Assembly (NCBI GenBank): GCA_902495945.1 | Contig: CABUZD010000103.1 | Coordinates: forward strand, 1-6,190 | DNA from: an uncultured Collinsella sp. | Lineage (GTDB): Bacteria > Actinomycetota > Coriobacteriia > Coriobacteriales > Coriobacteriaceae | DNA: 6,190 nucleotides | Direction of reading: 5' to 3' | Shown here: in pieces, positions 4,756 to 6,190 of the stretch | Layout of the letters: the number at the start of each line of letters is the position of its first letter | Numbering within the stretch: the first letter of the stretch is position 1 | Translations under genes and position numbers: made by a program | The notes under the pieces: generated by a model | What the model saw: only the letters and a program-made list of their open reading frames with translations | Databases searched by the model: none | Told to the model about the DNA's origin: nothing

Positions 4756-6190
4756 TGGCTGCACGCTTTGGTGACATGCTGCTCGAGCAGCGTCGCCGAA
4801 TGGGCCTTTCCATTCAGCAAGTCGCCAACACCATCAAAATCAGGCCGCAGATCATCGAGTTTTTCGAGACCGGTAACTTTGCTTCGATGCCGCCGCGCGG
4901 CTATGCGCAGGGCATGATTTCGAGCTATGCTCGCTTTTTGGGCCTCAATCCGCGCGAGGTCGTCAATGCCTACTTTGACGACCTGATGGCATACGAACGC
5001 GAGACGTCGCAGCAGGGCGGTCGTTTTCAGGACGCCGCCGGCTACGTCAATTCGCGTTCCTCGGTCGATAACGGGCGCTTCCTGATGGTTCAGGGCGGTC
5101 GTTCGACCCGCTATGGACAGCGTCCTCAGCAGGCCGGTTATATTACCGAGACGGGTTCGGGCGAGGAGATTCGCTCACAGCGTGACCGGTTCCGCAGTAC
5201 GCCGACGCCCGAGGACCGTGCACTTCCCGCTGCCCGCGGCGTGGCGCGTGACCCTCGTGCCGGCTACGGCGACGGCGGCTATTCCGATCGACGTCACCGT
5301 GGTGTCTCCACCGGACGCTCTCGCGGTGGCTATTCGGATGCCGATACCACGCAGGTGACGCCGCGTCTTCGCTCTCAATCACAGCCGTATGGCCAGCGCT
5401 CTTCGGCTCCGCGTTCGGGCCAACGTGGCTATCAAGGCCGCGGTGAACTTGCGCCCCGCTCGGGTCAGCGCAGCCTTCAGGGCCAGGGCGGCTATCGCGG
5501 CCGTTCCGATAGCAATGGTGGCCGTATGCCTCAGGGAGGCGGACGCAGCAGTTCCGGTCGTGGACACGGCGGATCCCGTACTCCTCAAAACAACGGGCTC
5601 GATCCGCGTATCGTCTACGCCGGCATCGGTGCTGTGGCGTTGCTGCTGATCGTGCTCATCGTGGTGCTTCTGCGCGGCTGCGCATCTTCGGCGCCCGAGA
5701 CCACGCCCGAGACGCCCACTGCCACCAAGACGACGACTAAGAAGTCTTCTAAGAAGACCGAAGCGGTCGACGAGGACGAAGACACCGATGAGGCGACGGA
5801 TGAGTCGACTGATTCGGACGCCACCAAGACGACGGCCAAGAAGGAAGAGAACGAGGTCACGAAGGTCAAGGTCTCCGTTGCCAAGGGAAAGACCGCGTGG
5901 ATTGAGGTCAAGGTCGACGGAAAGTCGGTCTATGGCGCCCAGGCGACTGGCCCCTTTGAGCAGGAGTACACGCCCGAGTCCTCGATCGAGATCACCACGT
6001 CCAAGCCTTCCGATGTCACCGTTACCAAGAACGGCGAAAAGGTCCGTTACGATACCAAGACCTCGGGCGTGGCGCGTGTGACGATCACCGTTCCCAAGAA
6101 GGAGACGACTGATTCCGAGAATGGTGAAAGTTCTGATGGTACCGACACCACCGATGGTACCGACACCACCGATGGTACCGACACCACCGA
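4755..6190 (+). CDS. rodZ: RodZ-like HTH transmembrane protein (HTH_25, TM, DUF4115), 3' end outside window
   Basis: An open frame of 478 codons runs off the right edge without a stop. Residues 5-74 form the Cro/C1-type helix-turn-helix typical of RodZ (start LLEQRRRMGLS, then IKIRPQIIEFFETGNF, PRGYAQGMISSYARFLGLN). In known RodZ this domain sits in the cytoplasm and contacts the actin-like protein MreB. A disordered Gly/Arg/Gln/Ser/Tyr-rich linker follows (about 80-284), with 35 Arg and no Lys. One membrane segment covers 286-306 (IVYAGIGAVALLLIVLIVVLL). Outside come a Thr/Lys then Asp/Glu-rich stalk (about 315-366) and a beta-rich RodZ C-terminal (DUF4115-type) domain at about 368-447 (AWIEVKVDGK, TVTKNGEKV, GVARVTITV). 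A tail of DGTDTT repeats begins at 461. The N-in, C-out layout fits RodZ (YmfM in Bacillus, also found near ftsK). The long linker and repeat tail are atypical. RodZ is a family-level assignment; MreB binding is not shown here. Confidence 0.88.
   Translation, partial: MAARFGDMLLEQRRRMGLSIQQVANTIKIRPQIIEFFETGNFASMPPRGYAQGMISSYARFLGLNPREVVNAYFDDLMAYERETSQQGGRFQDAAGYVNSRSSVDNGRFLMVQGGRSTRYGQRPQQAGYITETGSGEEIRSQRDRFRSTPTPEDRALPAARGVARDPRAGYGDGGYSDRRHRGVSTGRSRGGYSDADTTQVTPRLRSQSQPYGQRSSAPRSGQRGYQGRGELAPRSGQRSLQGQGGYRGRSDSNGGRMPQGGGRSSSGRGHGGSRTPQNNGLDPRIVYAGIGAVALLLIVLIVVLLRGCASSAPETTPETPTATKTTTKKSSKKTEAVDEDEDTDEATDESTDSDATKTTAKKEENEVTKVKVSVAKGKTAWIEVKVDGKSVYGAQATGPFEQEYTPESSIEITTSKPSDVTVTKNGEKVRYDTKTSGVARVTITVPKKETTDSENGESSDGTDTTDGTDTTDGTDTT
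5406..5495 (+). repeat. Diverged 45-bp (15-residue) tandem repeat in the RodZ-like linker
   Basis: Residues 218-232 (APRSGQRGYQGRGEL) and 233-247 (APRSGQRSLQGQGGY) are adjacent copies. The APRSGQR core is identical in protein but many of its codons differ silently (GCTCCGCGT versus GCGCCCCGC), so this is an old duplication. A related motif, GGYSD, occurs at residues 174-178 and 191-195. Confidence 0.75.
6135..6190 (+). repeat. Perfect 18-bp tandem repeat encoding DGTDTT, cut by window end
   Basis: GATGGTACCGACACCACC occurs three times without a mismatch at 6135-6152, 6153-6170 and 6171-6188. The first two bases of a fourth copy (GA) end the window. The unit is six codons, so changes in copy number keep the reading frame. 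Perfect DNA identity indicates recent expansion. It encodes an acidic, Thr-rich tail after the outer domain of the RodZ-like protein. Confidence 0.95.

Noticed and set aside
2299..4764. 821-codon open frame on the minus strand across ftsK
   Set aside because: It is the antisense shadow of ftsK in a GC-rich genome; the plus strand carries intact Walker motifs and a gamma domain.
5670..5681. Lipobox-like LRGC (residues 306-309) after the membrane segment of the RodZ-like protein
   Set aside because: Arg at the position before Gly does not fit a lipobox, and the segment lies about 285 residues from the N-terminus in an N-in membrane anchor.
6135..6190. CRISPR-like repeats
   Set aside because: The repeats are directly adjacent, in frame, without spacers, and continue the coding sequence.

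Overview
This is a GC-rich bacterial window holding a tightly packed, same-strand operon of three genes behind a 302-base non-coding leader: RNase J (303-1973), a FtsK/SpoIIIE DNA translocase (1975-4755), and a RodZ-like membrane protein with a helix-turn-helix head (4755 to beyond 6190). The third gene is open to the right edge of the window. The gene order, the TTG start of ftsK, the codon usage and the protein style suggest an actinobacterial anaerobe of the Coriobacteriia, most like Collinsella. That placement is recognition, not a computed result.

Layout. Bases 1-302 contain no convincing gene. They hold a long imperfect stem-loop (1-95) whose base is a perfect 13-bp inverted repeat and whose tip is a 9-bp GC-rich hairpin. 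Within it sits a five-codon frame with a perfect Shine-Dalgarno. A second part (96-302) carries a repeated 9-mer able to form two mutually exclusive hairpins, and the rnj ribosome binding site. From 303 on there is practically no non-coding DNA: one base separates rnj from ftsK, and ftsK and the RodZ-like gene share one base (TGATG). The Shine-Dalgarno of each downstream gene lies inside the end of the gene before it, so the three are almost certainly co-transcribed and translationally coupled.

Functions. RNase J processes and degrades mRNA and rRNA; FtsK pumps and sorts chromosome ends at the division septum; RodZ-like proteins link the membrane to the cell-shape machinery. FtsK and the RodZ-like protein are both cell-envelope morphogenesis factors. 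The catalytic and structural domains look complete and ordinary.

The unusual parts are the linkers. FtsK has an acidic linker containing a 12-residue basic motif (AKTTLLPRRHAK) twice, identical in protein but different at 7 of 12 codons. The RodZ-like protein has a roughly 200-residue Gly/Arg/Gln/Ser-rich cytoplasmic linker with 35 arginines and no lysine, whereas its outer part uses lysine almost exclusively. It then runs into a perfect 18-bp tandem repeat at the window edge. No mobile element, CRISPR array, tRNA or rRNA was seen.
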